Part shown: positions 7,836 through 17,662 of the stretch, piece after piece
Numbering within the stretch: position 1 is the first letter of the stretch
How the letters are laid out: every line of letters starts with the position of its first letter
Assembly: GCA_918797485.1 (NCBI GenBank)
Contig: CAKKNE010000005.1
Coordinates: 434,001-498,000 of the forward strand
From: Pelagomonas calceolata
Lineage: Eukaryota > Sar > Pelagophyceae > Pelagomonadales > Pelagomonadaceae
Direction: 5' to 3'
DNA length: 64,000 nucleotides
Notes under the pieces: generated by a model
Told to the model about the DNA's origin: nothing
The model's database searches: none
Seen by the model: only the letters and a program-made list of their open reading frames with translations
Translations under genes and position numbers: made by a program

Positions 7836-9818
7836 ATGAGACGGCCAGCGGCGGCCAGCTGGGCCGCAGCCGCTTTATTATGCCTCGTGAGGGTAGCCAG
7901 CCTCAGCGCGCCGCCCGCGCCGCCCCCAGATAAACCCAAGCCAAAGGGCCCGCCCCCCGACGAGCCGCGCGAGCGGCGCAGGGGCGCGTCCTTTAATTCG
8001 TGGGAGTCCTGGGACTCCGCCGTGAACGTGGCGTTTCGCCCCTGGGACGACGCCGCCCAATTGTTAACGTCGGTGGAACGGCGAAGAGCCTTCGACCCGA
8101 AGCCGAGACGACAGGACGTCGAGGGCGGCCGCTGGTGGACGCGCCTCTCCCAGACCATCTTCCCCGTCGAACGTGCAGATGACGGGTTGCTCGTGGGCGA
8201 CACGTGGTCCGAATTGCGCAATTCGCTGGAGGATGACGACGTCCGAGAGTCAGCAGATAGGGCCACGCGTCTCCTGACGGACTGGGCTTCCCAAGGAGGC
8301 GCTGCGAGACAACTCGCGGTCAACAAGGGCGCGTCCGTCGCGTCTTATGTGTCGAGAACCCCGTTCGGCACCGACGCCGCAGTAGTTGCTGCTGCTCTTC
8401 TCTGTGACGCCCACGAGGAGACGTACGGCGAGTACCGAGGACCGGCGACGCTACCCTACGAAGCCATCGTCGAAGCTCTCGGTGCGGAGACGGCGGATTT
8501 ATCTCGTGATCTGGCCAACCTCGCTCATTTGTGTAAACTCCAACGGGCGCGGTGGGGCGCCGGGACCATGTGGGGCGATCCTAGGAGAGGCCTCATCACG
8601 GGCTTCGGGGACCAGGATGATGCTCTCTTGAGGAGCTGTCGGCTGCCTCGATCGCATGCCCAGAACCTCCAGGAGATGTTAGTGGCCGTGGCGGGGGACT
8701 TCCGGTCGCTGCCTTTGTTATTAGCGCGCCACCTGGAAGCTCTCCACGAGGAGTGTGCGGAGCGGAGGGACGCCGAGGAGGCTAGAAGGTTGGAAAGGCT
8801 AGCGGGTGGTACTGTCGAGGAACTAGGTGATGCCCCTTCATCACTAGCAAGAGACGCGCTAGACGTCCTCGCCCCTCTCGCGGACCGCTTCGGTCTCAAT
8901 CAGTTAAAAACGGATCTCGAGGACGCGGCCTTCGAGCGGTTGGCTCCGAAGGCGCGGCGTAGGATTTGTGATGCGCTCGAAAGTCAACGAAGTGAGAGAG
9001 ACGTCGTCCTGGAAGACGTCACGCGTAGACTCAAACGAAACTTGTATGAAGACGACGTCGTCATGAACGGCGTCTCTTCGTTGCGGGTGTATGCGAGAGA
9101 GAAAGCTCCTTTTTCGATATGGAGAAAACAAAGGCGATTAGGCGCCACGAACGGCGAAGTTAAGATGCCACCAGACGTCGTCGCGTGTAGGGTGGTCCTG
9201 GACCCGCTCGACAAAAAGGACGACAGCGCGCTGTGCTACCACGTCCTCGACCGCGTCCGAAAAGTGTGGAGATCCAACGAGAATCGGACCAAAGACTACA
9301 TCGCGCGCCCGAAGTTGAACGGCTATCGTTCATTACATGCGACGGCCAAAACTAGGTTGCATGGTGCCGTGTATGATTTTGAAGTGCAAATTCGGACGCG
9401 GGACATGCATCTCGTGGCCGAGTTTGGCTCCGCAGCTCATTCGCTGTATATCGACGGGACTTCGGACCGGATGGTGCCTTCCTTTAGTCCGGGCAACGAG
9501 ACGCGGACGTCGCGATTGGGTGCGAAAGCTGGAAGGGCCTTGGGGGATGCTTTACGGAGCGAACGGGTCTTCGTGGTGGCGGAAGGGGGGAGGGTGCTGA
9601 CGCTGGGCTCGTCCGCCAAAACTTGTGAAGCTCGAGGCGCATTACTGGAAGATTTACGGCGGGACGAGGCCGAGTTCGACGTGAACGGCCCGGTCGAAGT
9701 GAATGGCCGGCGGCCGGACTGGATCGAGTCGCTGGACACGCCGCTGAATAATGGGGACGAGGTCCGGTGGGCGCCGCCGGCCGAAATTCGGCCACGGCGG
9801 TGGCCTGGGGACGTGTAA
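7836..9818 (+). CDS. RSH: Plastid RelA/SpoT homolog, (p)ppGpp synthetase with degenerate hydrolase
   Basis: This 660-residue protein makes or tunes the alarmone (p)ppGpp, probably in the plastid. It begins with a signal peptide (AAALLCLVRVASLSAPP) followed by a Pro/Lys/Arg-rich transit-like region, fitting bipartite import through a secondary plastid. A helical HD-type region spans about 170-350, but where hydrolases read LLHDxxED this protein reads LLCDAHEE: the HD dyad is lost, so hydrolysis is doubtful. The synthetase domain (about 390-545) keeps DVVACRVV, KLNGYRSLHATAKT, EVQIRTRDMHLVAEFG and AAHSLY. A TGS-like C-terminus (about 590-650) ends LNNGDEVRW. It lacks the C-terminal ACT domain seen in bacterial RelA. 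Confidence 0.92.
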   Translation: MRRPAAASWAAAALLCLVRVASLSAPPAPPPDKPKPKGPPPDEPRERRRGASFNSWESWDSAVNVAFRPWDDAAQLLTSVERRRAFDPKPRRQDVEGGRWWTRLSQTIFPVERADDGLLVGDTWSELRNSLEDDDVRESADRATRLLTDWASQGGAARQLAVNKGASVASYVSRTPFGTDAAVVAAALLCDAHEETYGEYRGPATLPYEAIVEALGAETADLSRDLANLAHLCKLQRARWGAGTMWGDPRRGLITGFGDQDDALLRSCRLPRSHAQNLQEMLVAVAGDFRSLPLLLARHLEALHEECAERRDAEEARRLERLAGGTVEELGDAPSSLARDALDVLAPLADRFGLNQLKTDLEDAAFERLAPKARRRICDALESQRSERDVVLEDVTRRLKRNLYEDDVVMNGVSSLRVYAREKAPFSIWRKQRRLGATNGEVKMPPDVVACRVVLDPLDKKDDSALCYHVLDRVRKVWRSNENRTKDYIARPKLNGYRSLHATAKTRLHGAVYDFEVQIRTRDMHLVAEFGSAAHSLYIDGTSDRMVPSFSPGNETRTSRLGAKAGRALGDALRSERVFVVAEGGRVLTLGSSAKTCEARGALLEDLRRDEAEFDVNGPVEVNGRRPDWIESLDTPLNNGDEVRWAPPAEIRPRRWPGDV

Positions 9819-10189
9819 GTTTTAGCCTCGATTGGTGTTTTTCGAGCTAGTGTGTCTCTTCATCTAGCATCGTGACATCATCGTCGCAAAAGCCGGGCAA
9901 CCTGGCGCATCGCTGGTCGTTTCAGCCATCCGTGCAACCGCTGGGGCATCATCGATCGCTGCGGCCGTGTAGCATTGCTCATCCCCGGCTGCAAGTGCAG
10001 CAGTGCAGCTCACTGTGCAGGCTGCAGCTAGTTGCAGGCTGCCACGAGGGCAGCTTGCATAACTACGCCGTTCGAGCAGTGGTTGCTGTGCAACTGCTGG
10101 TCACCTAGCGCTCTGCACCGAGCTTGCACCAGATACGCCGTCGCAGCGGCGCCTCATCGTCGCCGCATTGCAATCTCGCAGCTGCAGCA

Positions 10190-11162
10190 ATGACCACGTC
10201 CTACTACGACGTCGCCGCGGGCCTGGGTGCTGCGGGCTTCGCCGGCGGCTTGTCGGTAGCCATCATGAACCCGCTCGACACGCTCAAGGTGCGCTACCAG
10301 GTGTCGACGGAGCCTGGTGGAATGCGTGGCTTCGCCGGGCAGATCGTGCGCCAGGAGGGTTTGTGGAGGGGCCTCTGGCTACCGGGAGTCAACGCTAACT
10401 TCTGGGGCATCGGCGTCAGTTCCGTGGGCCGCGTGGGCTGCTACCCCTACGTCCGCGACGGCCTCCTGCAGGCGGTCGGCGCGACGGAGAAGAATGCCGG
10501 TGTGATGTTCGTCGCCGGACTGCTCGCTGGCGCCGTCGGCTACCTCGTGTCCTCCCCCGTCTACCAGGTGAAGACGCTGGCGCAGGCCGAGGCCGGGCTT
10601 TTAGAAAACGGCGTCTTCGCGACGGGCGCTTCAGTAGGTAAGGCGCCGCGCTACGCGTCGCTCGTGCAAGGCCTGGGGACGCTAAAGCGGGACTGTCATC
10701 TGTGGAGGGGCGCCGGCGCGCTGGTCGTGCGCGGCGCACTGCTGTCGGCGGGCATGCAGGTTAGGCGCCCGCGCCTTTTGAGGTCCCTTCCACGCCATCG
10801 ACGCGACGTCCCTCCCTCATCGGCCCATTACGCAGGTCGGCTACGACGGCTTCAAGACCTGGGCGAAGCGGCGGGGCCTGCTCGAGGACGGTCCTGTTCT
10901 GCACGGCTTGGCCGCTTGTGCGGGTGGTGTCGGCGCGGGCGTGTGCGCGACGCCGGCGGACGTGGTGATGACGCGGTATCAGGCCTCTTCCACATACCGG
11001 AGCGCGTTCGGCGCCGCCGCGGACATTTTGAGGAAGGACGGAGTACTGGCCTTCTACCGCGGCTTCACGCCGTTCGTGGTGCGGCTCGGTCCCGTGTTTC
11101 TCATCTCGCTGCCGCTGACGGAGCAGATCCGACGGCTGGCGGGTCTCGGGTACCTCAGTTAA
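10190..11162 (+). CDS. Mitochondrial carrier (SLC25) family protein, two exons
   Basis: The exons are 10190-10759 and 10836-11162, joined across a 76-bp GT-AG intron. The spliced protein (about 298 residues) has the three-repeat carrier layout. The signature P-x-D/E-x-x-K/R is seen as NPLDTLKVRY in repeat 1, a degenerate SPVYQVKTLAQ in repeat 2 and TPADVVMTRYQ in repeat 3, each followed by a GLWRGL- or FYRGF-type matrix helix. The substitution in repeat 2 and the overall motifs resemble the OAC1/SLC25A34-35 branch (oxaloacetate or related anions), but the substrate is not certain. It acts in the inner mitochondrial membrane. The Met at 10190 fits the carrier N-terminus better than the upstream in-frame Met at 10124. 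Confidence 0.9.
10760..10835 (+). other. Intron with introner core motif (carrier gene)
   Basis: The boundaries are GTTAGG...TACGCAG, and removal restores the carrier frame (GMQ|VGYDGF). The middle holds CACGCCATCGACGCGACG, the reverse complement of the introner core, but no clear CTGTGTGG ends remain. It is probably an old introner. Confidence 0.8.
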
Positions 11163-11195
11163 CTTAGTAGTAGTGTTATGACTAGTTCCTGCGGC

Positions 11196-11918
11196 TCAGG
11201 GACACGTCCCGCAGGTCGCCGGGCACGCCTCGAGCGCCGATCGCTCGCCGTCCGTGTTCTTCTTTTTGCAGCGCGCGAGCGTTCCGTCCGGCTTGACCTT
11301 CTGCCCAACGTACGCGCAGTCGTTCGGACTGCAGTCGCCGTAGCACCACGATTCATCATCGCGGCACTCGCCGCCGCCGCCGCCGTCCGTTGGCTTCTTA
11401 GTGGGCTGGTAATTCGGCGTCGAACCGACAATGCGGTAGATGTCCGCGCCCTGGGCCTCGTCGTTGGAGCAATTATCTAGCTTTCGGTCGGTCCCGCACT
11501 CGCCGTCGCCCTCGCACAGCTCCCCGACGCCCAGGCCAGGCGTGTCGCAGGGCGCGATGTCGAGCTCGTCTGGGCAGTCCGGCGAGTCCTTAGGGAGAGG
11601 CTCAAGCGCCGGGCAGTCGCTCGACGGCCGCGGGCGCGGTGTCGGCGGCCGTGGCGTCGGCCCGGCGTCCGTGGGCTGATACGTCGGCCGATACGACGGC
11701 TGCCGCGTCGGCCGCCGCGTCTCCTCGGGCTCGTCGTCGTCGGACCCGTCGTCAGAGCCGTTATCGTCAGACCCGCCGTAGCGCCAGGCCCGGAGCTCCC
11801 GCTCCGCGGCTCTCGCCATCTTCGACAGTCCCGACGGGCCCGGGTGGACGACGTCCACATAATCGCTCGGATCAGTGTCGACCCAAATTCCGAAAAAGCT
11901 GAACGGAATCATCCACAT
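11196..11918 (-). CDS. Pro/Thr-repeat protein with stramenopile-type Cys-rich module
   Basis: This is a 240-residue product. After an acidic stretch (GSDDNGSDDGSDDDEPEE) comes a Pro-Thr spacer (RPTRQPSYRPTYQPTDAG) like those of diatom cell-wall and frustule-associated proteins. Two Cys-rich parts follow, the last being ESWCYGDCSPNDCAYVGQ...ARC...ALEACPATCGTC, the same module seen in the Kazal protein (20092) and the glycosyltransferase at 56875. This points to an extracellular or wall-linked role. No signal peptide lies at the given start, so an upstream exon is likely missing. It lies directly downstream, on the same strand, of the transposase-like gene. Confidence 0.68.
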   Translation of the reverse strand: MWMIPFSFFGIWVDTDPSDYVDVVHPGPSGLSKMARAAERELRAWRYGGSDDNGSDDGSDDDEPEETRRPTRQPSYRPTYQPTDAGPTPRPPTPRPRPSSDCPALEPLPKDSPDCPDELDIAPCDTPGLGVGELCEGDGECGTDRKLDNCSNDEAQGADIYRIVGSTPNYQPTKKPTDGGGGGECRDDESWCYGDCSPNDCAYVGQKVKPDGTLARCKKKNTDGERSALEACPATCGTCP

Positions 11919-11962
11919 TCCGGAAAACTCGCATAAAATTACAAATTAACATTAGAACCGGC

Positions 11963-14900
11963 CTAGATAGCTTCAAGGATACGCTCGTGAGTGTCCTCGG
12001 TAATTGTGTACCTCCCATTTGTGTGTTGGCTGAACTTCAGTCCAGTCAGTCGGACCGTCGCGTTCGCTTGGATGTAGACGTCGTCGTTCAAAAGCGTATA
12101 GGTACGCTCTTTGCCCGAGACGATGTCGTACCATTTGATTGGTAGGATCATAAACCCCACCTCATAGTCTGAATTGGCATGTATGAAGTTTTCGGTCGCG
12201 ACGATGGCGGCTCCGGTCGGCTTCGCGAGCCAGAAATCGTCAGTGTACTTGGGGTCCTGGACACGAACGGCGAGTAGCTTCTGGTTGTGCATTTCTTTGC
12301 ACCAGTTTTCGAAGGCACCTTGCTGCGTTTGGATAGTAGATGTCGTCACCTTTTTGATTTTCGTACTATGCTTCTTCATCGTAGCACCAGCGCGTCGCCT
12401 AAACTTACAGTCAATGAACTTGCGCTTCCCGCACGGCGAGCAGAAGCAGAAGTCATGGCGTGCGTGGATAGGTGCGTCGCCGTCCAGCAGGGCCTTGTCG
12501 CAAGATAATCCGACGAAGTCGTGACACTTCCTCGTTCCAGTAAAAGTAGTGGCCTCGGGGACGTGGCAGGCCTCGATCACTTTGTGAGAGATGTGGCCGT
12601 AGAAAATGCCCGAGAGGTTCCACATGCCATTGGTATCAGCCTTGGGCACGCTCGGCGTCGGGTGCTCGCGTGCCATGAAAACGACCGTCTCTCGAGAACC
12701 GGGGGGCGGCGCCCTATCCGCAGCGATGGCGGACCGTAGGACGGTCCCAGGGATGTTCGAGACGCCGTCGCACACGTTCTTGCCGTGCTTCTCCGCTAGT
12801 TTAAGCTGTCGTCGCACCACGCCCTGCTCCATAAGGCCCGTCGCGACTGCACGATACTGCGTTCCGCATGCAAATTGACAGGCGCAGCCGTCTAGCTCTT
12901 CTATCACCTCGTCGAGTCGAGGGAAGGGGGCCGAGGGGTCCATCTCCGTGAACCCCTGCGGCAACGGTAAGGAGTGGTCGCCGCCCCGCAGGCGCTGCTT
13001 GTTGTAGAACCACTCACCGTGCCGAACCGCGCCCGTCTTGAGGTAGGAGATCATGTCCTGGTACACGGTGTTGTAGTAGCGCGCGTCGGGCTTGTGGCCC
13101 GGTGGGCTAAACCCAAAAAAACAGTCGACATGTTGTTGTTGTACCGGTGTCGGGACCCGCTCCTTCGAATACTTTACTTTTGGCCGCATGAGCTGCACCT
13201 CCCGCAGGTCGTAGCCAATGACACCAACACAGTTGTTCAGGTACTCTCGACGGCCGCAGGTTTGGAGGTGTTGCCGTTGGATCGCTAGCTGAGAGGCGAA
13301 GTCACAGTGAAGAACGGCCGTGTTCGGCGGCCTGTACAACTCGACGCGCCTCAAGCTTTGGGTTGTCCATTCCACACGCCAATGATGCTCTGCATAGAAC
13401 CCGAGCTTGTCCTGGAAGAATTCTAGGAACTTGCGTCGCGAACCCCTCGTCGGCACGAACTCCGATTGATACATGGCCACCCCCGTCTCCTTGTTATCGC
13501 CTGTATAGCGCGGCTGCCACTGTTTCCATCGAACGTCTTCGTCGGAAGCGAGCACAGGGCACTTGTACAGCGGAGCCATCCGTAGAGCGACGCCACACGC
13601 TTTCGACGTGTCAAACGGCGTGGCGTGCTTGCAGTTCCCAGTCGCACAAGACTTGGGGATGATCTTGAAGGGCGTGTCTCCAATGTCGTAGTCCTTCAGG
13701 TGCTCTGCCGGGCAGAACAGGAAGCCATACAACGCATCCATCGATTGGGTCGCCTCGGCCCACTTTCCGCACGCACCACCGCATGCGCACGTGGACGTGT
13801 CGCCGTCGCCGATCCATTTGAGGACTTGTTGATGATACGGGTAGAGGTTCGAGTGGATTGTGGTGCAGATGTCGCAGTCGCACTCTCCTACGCCTCGCTT
13901 CTTAATACAAGGACAGCGTGCCTGGACGAAGGCCTTGAGCTGTGGTATGGTGCCCAAAGGGCACTTTTCAGTCTTCGACTTCTCCTGGCACTGCTTCGCG
14001 TAGTCCGATTTAGCGAAGAGTTCCCAAGCATCCTTGTCGTTACCGGCCTGAAGACGCCGGTAATGTATGGTATACTTCTCCTCATTTGTGTCTTCATCGA
14101 CTCCCAGGAACACTGAAATCTTGTGCTTGTTGTCGTTGTCCGGAACACTGCCCTGCTCGTGCCACCACTTGTCGATGGGCGTCGTGTCCAGTCTATCGCA
14201 GTGCGGCGACGTGTGTACGCGCTGCCAGCCCTTGCTGCGGTCCTCCAAGTCCTGTCGGGCGTCGACGGCTTGCCTTGTGATGGCGTGGGAGAGCCCGAGA
14301 GCTCGCATGGCGGAACGTCCACGTTTCAGCTCGAAGAGGCCCTTTGGCATCAAAGCAGAGATGCCAGCCAGTAGAGCGTTACGATCCTCGTCAGAGCGTC
14401 GGCCCGTGGTCTTCATTACACCTTTGACCCACGCTTTGGCGGCCTGAAGCATCATCTTCGCCGTCTCGGCGTCCTTCGACGTTTGTTGGAGATGGGCAGG
14501 GAGCAGTAGTTTCATCTCTGGAGCATCTAGAAACTCCTCGACGATCCTTCGCGTCGTCCCTAGATGGCCTTGCTTGAAAACCAGGTCTCTGATCTCCTTG
14601 GCTCGCCTAGTGATCACACTATCTCCGGCGTGCTTCTTTGCATCAGCACTAGCGCCTTCGGCCTCGAGGCGGTCAAGCGCAGCTGCCGCTTCTGTATTCT
14701 TCCCTAGGCGTAGTAGCCGGTGCGCTTCACGTATCTGTACACGTAGAGCACGTCCTGCACGTTCTCGAGGTTGGACACGAGGGGCAGGTGCTGGGGCTGG
14801 TTCTGGTTGTTCTAGTGGTGGCGTCGCCGCCACGTCGTCGTCGTCGTCGCTGTCGTCCTTGCCCAGGACGTCGAGCAGAGCATTTTGCAGGAGCCGAGCG

Positions 14901-15391
14901 CCTGGTAGTTGATCTGCTGCTAGTACTTGGAGGATCTTGTCTCGCTGTCGGACTAGTACTCGGAGCTCGTCGTGGGTCTCGTCGGCGATTGTTCGGCGAG
15001 CACCGGTACCCCTGTCGCGCCGGTGTTCGGGGAGCTGCGGATCGTATACTACTGGTGGTGGAAGGCTTGGTCGTTGATCAGGTAGAGGTGGAGGTGGAGG
15101 TTCGGGTTCAGGTGCGATGGCGGCCGGCTCGTGGACGTAGACCAGGCGCTCGAGGACGAACTTATCTGGCCAGAGTTTTGCGAGCTTGCGCCGGACGGCA
15201 TGCTCCGCGGTATCGTCGTCGCGAGGCCTTTTGTTCTGTTTCTTGCGATGCGCTGGGATAGGCTTCCAACTACCGATGCGCACGCTAACAAAACCGCTCG
15301 CGTCTTCGAAGAAGGTGCCCTCCGCCACCGTGCCGTCGTCGGTCTCGCCATCAGGGAAGGTGCCCTCGAGGCGGCCGCGGCGCTGCGTCAT
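11963..15391 (-). CDS. Large transposase-like protein, single uninterrupted frame
   Basis: From the Met at 15391 the protein has 1142 residues; the frame is open to 15544, but the CTAG promoter-like motif at 15503-15526 makes the shorter start likelier. A charged, Pro-rich N-terminus precedes Cys-rich parts (ARCPCIKKRG...CDCDIC, CACGGACGKW) that look zinc-binding. The core has HCDFASQL (about residue 695), DGCACQF (about 834) and HGKNVCDG (about 869-876). These three blocks match the order DFAENY...DGxxxQFK...HGKGxxDG that I know from transposase-like proteins of invertebrates and protists; I cannot name the superfamily. No stops interrupt the frame. Convincing terminal inverted repeats were not found, so an intact transposon and a domesticated host gene are both possible. 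Confidence 0.6.
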   Translation of the reverse strand: MTQRRGRLEGTFPDGETDDGTVAEGTFFEDASGFVSVRIGSWKPIPAHRKKQNKRPRDDDTAEHAVRRKLAKLWPDKFVLERLVYVHEPAAIAPEPEPPPPPLPDQRPSLPPPVVYDPQLPEHRRDRGTGARRTIADETHDELRVLVRQRDKILQVLAADQLPGARLLQNALLDVLGKDDSDDDDDVAATPPLEQPEPAPAPAPRVQPRERAGRALRVQIREAHRLLRLGKNTEAAAALDRLEAEGASADAKKHAGDSVITRRAKEIRDLVFKQGHLGTTRRIVEEFLDAPEMKLLLPAHLQQTSKDAETAKMMLQAAKAWVKGVMKTTGRRSDEDRNALLAGISALMPKGLFELKRGRSAMRALGLSHAITRQAVDARQDLEDRSKGWQRVHTSPHCDRLDTTPIDKWWHEQGSVPDNDNKHKISVFLGVDEDTNEEKYTIHYRRLQAGNDKDAWELFAKSDYAKQCQEKSKTEKCPLGTIPQLKAFVQARCPCIKKRGVGECDCDICTTIHSNLYPYHQQVLKWIGDGDTSTCACGGACGKWAEATQSMDALYGFLFCPAEHLKDYDIGDTPFKIIPKSCATGNCKHATPFDTSKACGVALRMAPLYKCPVLASDEDVRWKQWQPRYTGDNKETGVAMYQSEFVPTRGSRRKFLEFFQDKLGFYAEHHWRVEWTTQSLRRVELYRPPNTAVLHCDFASQLAIQRQHLQTCGRREYLNNCVGVIGYDLREVQLMRPKVKYSKERVPTPVQQQHVDCFFGFSPPGHKPDARYYNTVYQDMISYLKTGAVRHGEWFYNKQRLRGGDHSLPLPQGFTEMDPSAPFPRLDEVIEELDGCACQFACGTQYRAVATGLMEQGVVRRQLKLAEKHGKNVCDGVSNIPGTVLRSAIAADRAPPPGSRETVVFMAREHPTPSVPKADTNGMWNLSGIFYGHISHKVIEACHVPEATTFTGTRKCHDFVGLSCDKALLDGDAPIHARHDFCFCSPCGKRKFIDCKFRRRAGATMKKHSTKIKKVTTSTIQTQQGAFENWCKEMHNQKLLAVRVQDPKYTDDFWLAKPTGAAIVATENFIHANSDYEVGFMILPIKWYDIVSGKERTYTLLNDDVYIQANATVRLTGLKFSQHTNGRYTITEDTHERILEAI

Positions 15392-15502
15392 GGCCGCGCG
15401 GTCAACAATGATGGCTGAACATTGTTGAGAAGCTGTGCTGTCACCGGCACAGCTCCGCGCGCACGCCAGGCCAGCGAGAGCGAGCGTCGCCCTCTGCGAG
15501 AA

Positions 15503-15542
15503 CCTAGCGTTTCGACACACACTAGCCGTGTCTGCGAAACGC
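15503..15542. promoter_or_regulatory. CTAG motif within a hairpin upstream of the transposase-like gene
   Basis: The segment contains CTAGCG...ACACACTAGCC, as in the gene-start motif at 1007. It is also a hairpin, GCGTTTCG (15507-15514) pairing with CGAAACGC (15535-15542). It lies 112 bases before the preferred ATG at 15391. Confidence 0.4.
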
Positions 15543-15544
15543 AT

Positions 15545-17028
15545 GCAGCCGTTTGAGTATCGTTCGGTTCGCTAATGGTCCAAAGAGATCAATGGGACAC
15601 GTACTGGGGGCCGAAAAACTATTTGTTTTAATTCGTGGCGACGCCGCCGCCTTGGGCCATGGCAGCCGCGCCGGTTTAATCCTGTCAATCCCCGTCGAAG
15701 AGGTGTCCCTGGGGTCGCCTAGGGTCGGTACTATACACGCGCAAGCGCCTACACCGCACACGCCGCAGCTTACAGCATATTTTGGCCAATCTCTCAGCAG
15801 ACAGAGGAGCTTTACCAAGCTTAGGGCAGATCTGGGTTCCGAGACCTCTAGGCTGCTGCATCGATGGCATAAGCGGTGCAGGCGCTTACCCAACACCAGA
15901 CCTACCCCGAGAGCCCTCCAGGAGCTGATCTACCCCCGAAAGAAGTGTGCAATTTGGGCCCGATGGCGCCCCGTTCCCGGCAAAAACGTCAAGTACCCGA
16001 GGGCCCCCAGTAGTCGCCGTAGCGGTCTCGTTGGACCCCATACTACCCCACCGATAGTCAATTACAAGTATATGACATCTACATTATAGGAAGGGTACTT
16101 TTTGCTGCCCACGCTCGGGACGTGAACATCTTGATCTGGAGCTCGCGTAAGTCGGTCGATCATGAAACAAATGATCGCGTCAATGTTCATGGTGATGGTA
16201 CACGGGCTGATGGTCGCAGGTCTGAGTAACTCGGCCGATTTGGCGAGATCGTGGGGTCGCGAGACTGACGAGGCGCGAGTTGGAAACGGGACCGGTCATC
16301 TAATGTAGTAGTCGCTCAGACCGGTTGCCTGGCCCGTCCCACAACCGAAGCGCCTCAAACGCGAATTTATTTTACAACTCACCGGTCTGGGGCCTTTCTG
16401 GTGCTCCGTCAACGCACCGTCGTCCGCGGAAAACGGGCAAGTCGGTCGATTGTGAATAGAACAACGGCGTTGTGGTCCATCTGGATGGTGGCGTCGCTGA
16501 TACTCGCAGGTTGAGGTTTGGTGTCCTCCTTTATGTAAACGCGTGGGCGCGAAGTTGCCGAATCCCGAGGCTCCAACGGAGTACATGATCATGTCCACTA
16601 GACGTTCTGGCCGGCTGCATGGACTCTACCCCTAACAAATGGAAGGAAACGAACATAAACTCGGGAGTTGTCTCGTAGAATTTTTCTCCCGCCCTCGGAA
16701 CGTGGGCTATCGGCTCTAGTTCCGTCAGATATGTTTGAAAACTGGGCTGGAGTATATATAATGTACCATCTGGACGGTAGATGGCGGCGTCAATCGCTGG
16801 TCTACTTTGGCAAGCCGTAAGTCTCATCCGCGAATGTCGCCGCGGTTCCGGCGGTCTTTTCACTGGAGGGACTTTGCTCCAATGGATCGGGCGGGACCCG
16901 CCCGTCTCAAAACCGTCGAGTCCCCCCTTCAGAAGTACCCGGAAGCCTGCGTATGGCAACCTACTAGTAACCTACTAGTATTCTTTGTTGAGTATACGTT
17001 TATCGGAATTTGGGTCTGTCGTCGCCGC
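15545..17028. other. Gene-poor stretch with diverged direct repeats
   Basis: I see no convincing gene. Two diverged copies of a segment of about 75 bases occur near 16149-16230 and 16440-16515; both run AAGTCGGTCGAT...TGATGGT/GGATGGT...TCGCAGGT. A shorter third match sits near 16755-16800 (CCATCTGGACGGTAGATGGC). They could be decayed coding repeats or an old element. Confidence 0.4.
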
Positions 17029-17197
17029 CTGTGTGGAAATCAACCAGTGAGGTAGGTTATCCACGCCATCGAGCCGACGCGGTCACGGGGACAACGTCGC
17101 GTCGATGGCGTGGAATCCCCACGCCATCGCGCAGACACAGCTACGGAAGCACGTCGCGTCGATGGCGTGGGGCGCCCGAAGTTTGATTTCCATGTAC
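17029..17197 (+). mobile_element. Introner element with a diverged right end
   Basis: The left end is CTGTGTGGAAATCAACCAGTG and the right end TTGATTTCCATGTAC, in place of TTGATTTCCACACAG. Inside are two full cores, ACGTCGCGTCGATGGCGTGG at about 17094-17113 and 17151-17170, and two partial inverted copies. Flanks GTCGCCGC and GGTGCTGC match at 5 of 8 positions. The usual terminal CAG acceptor is lost. Confidence 0.8.
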
Positions 17198-17510
17198 GGT
17201 GCTGCGGACGCCGACAAAATCAGCTGCGAAGGCAATGCTTGCTGGGTATCTGGCCGCGCTGGCAGCGATGATCTCACCGTGGTGAACCCCGACGGTCCCG
17301 GCGACCCGAATCAGTCGTATCCTCCCGATATTTTTACCCAGATGATCAACGTGCGCTGCCGTGTCCATCGCCATACGCGCAACCATTCACGCTTCTCATC
17401 AGGGCGGCGACGGCGAAGACACGTGCATGTACAACGGCGACAAGGTCGACGGTTCTTCGGTTATCGTTGGATACATCCAAAACCCCGTCATCAGTTGTGA
17501 GAACCCGTAG
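17198..17510 (+). pseudogene. 3' fragment of an unidentified Cys-containing gene
   Basis: Downstream of the introner a frame reads ADADKISCEGNACWVSG...PPDIFTQMIN. After a 52-nt GT-AG intron at 17351-17402 it continues GGDGEDTCMYNGDKVDGSS...ISCENP to a stop at 17508-17510. The spliced fragment is about 80-100 residues, with paired Cys, and looks like the end of a secreted protein. I could not find 5' exons, and the introner before it has lost its acceptor. An AAAATCAG at 17215-17222 might act as a replacement acceptor. It is either a pseudogene or the 3' end of a gene whose start I missed; no family was recognised. Confidence 0.4.
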
Positions 17511-17662
17511 TCAAGTCGCCGCCCGACACGCGCGCCCACGAGACGCCCGGGCCGCCGTCGCGAGCTGGCGCATCCTTCCCTGCTCCCGCGGCGTCCTCAT
17601 ACTCTTGAGAAGACGGCGCCGCATCCCCGGGAGCCCCTTCGTGTTAAAAAAACTTGAAAAAA

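Noticed and set aside
13000-14500. KDZ-type assignment for the transposase-like protein
   Set aside because: The typical CYDxxCQ-type core of KDZ transposases was not seen, so no superfamily name is given.
15553-16089. 178-codon plus-strand frame
   Set aside because: Composition is unlike neighbouring proteins and no domain or signal is visible.
16139-16960. Possible hemopexin-like repeats on the minus strand (AIDAAIYRPDGTLYILQPSF and two weaker echoes)
   Set aside because: One block looks good, but the other two lack the DG core, the spacing (about 300 bases) is twice that of hemopexin repeats, and the frames do not connect.
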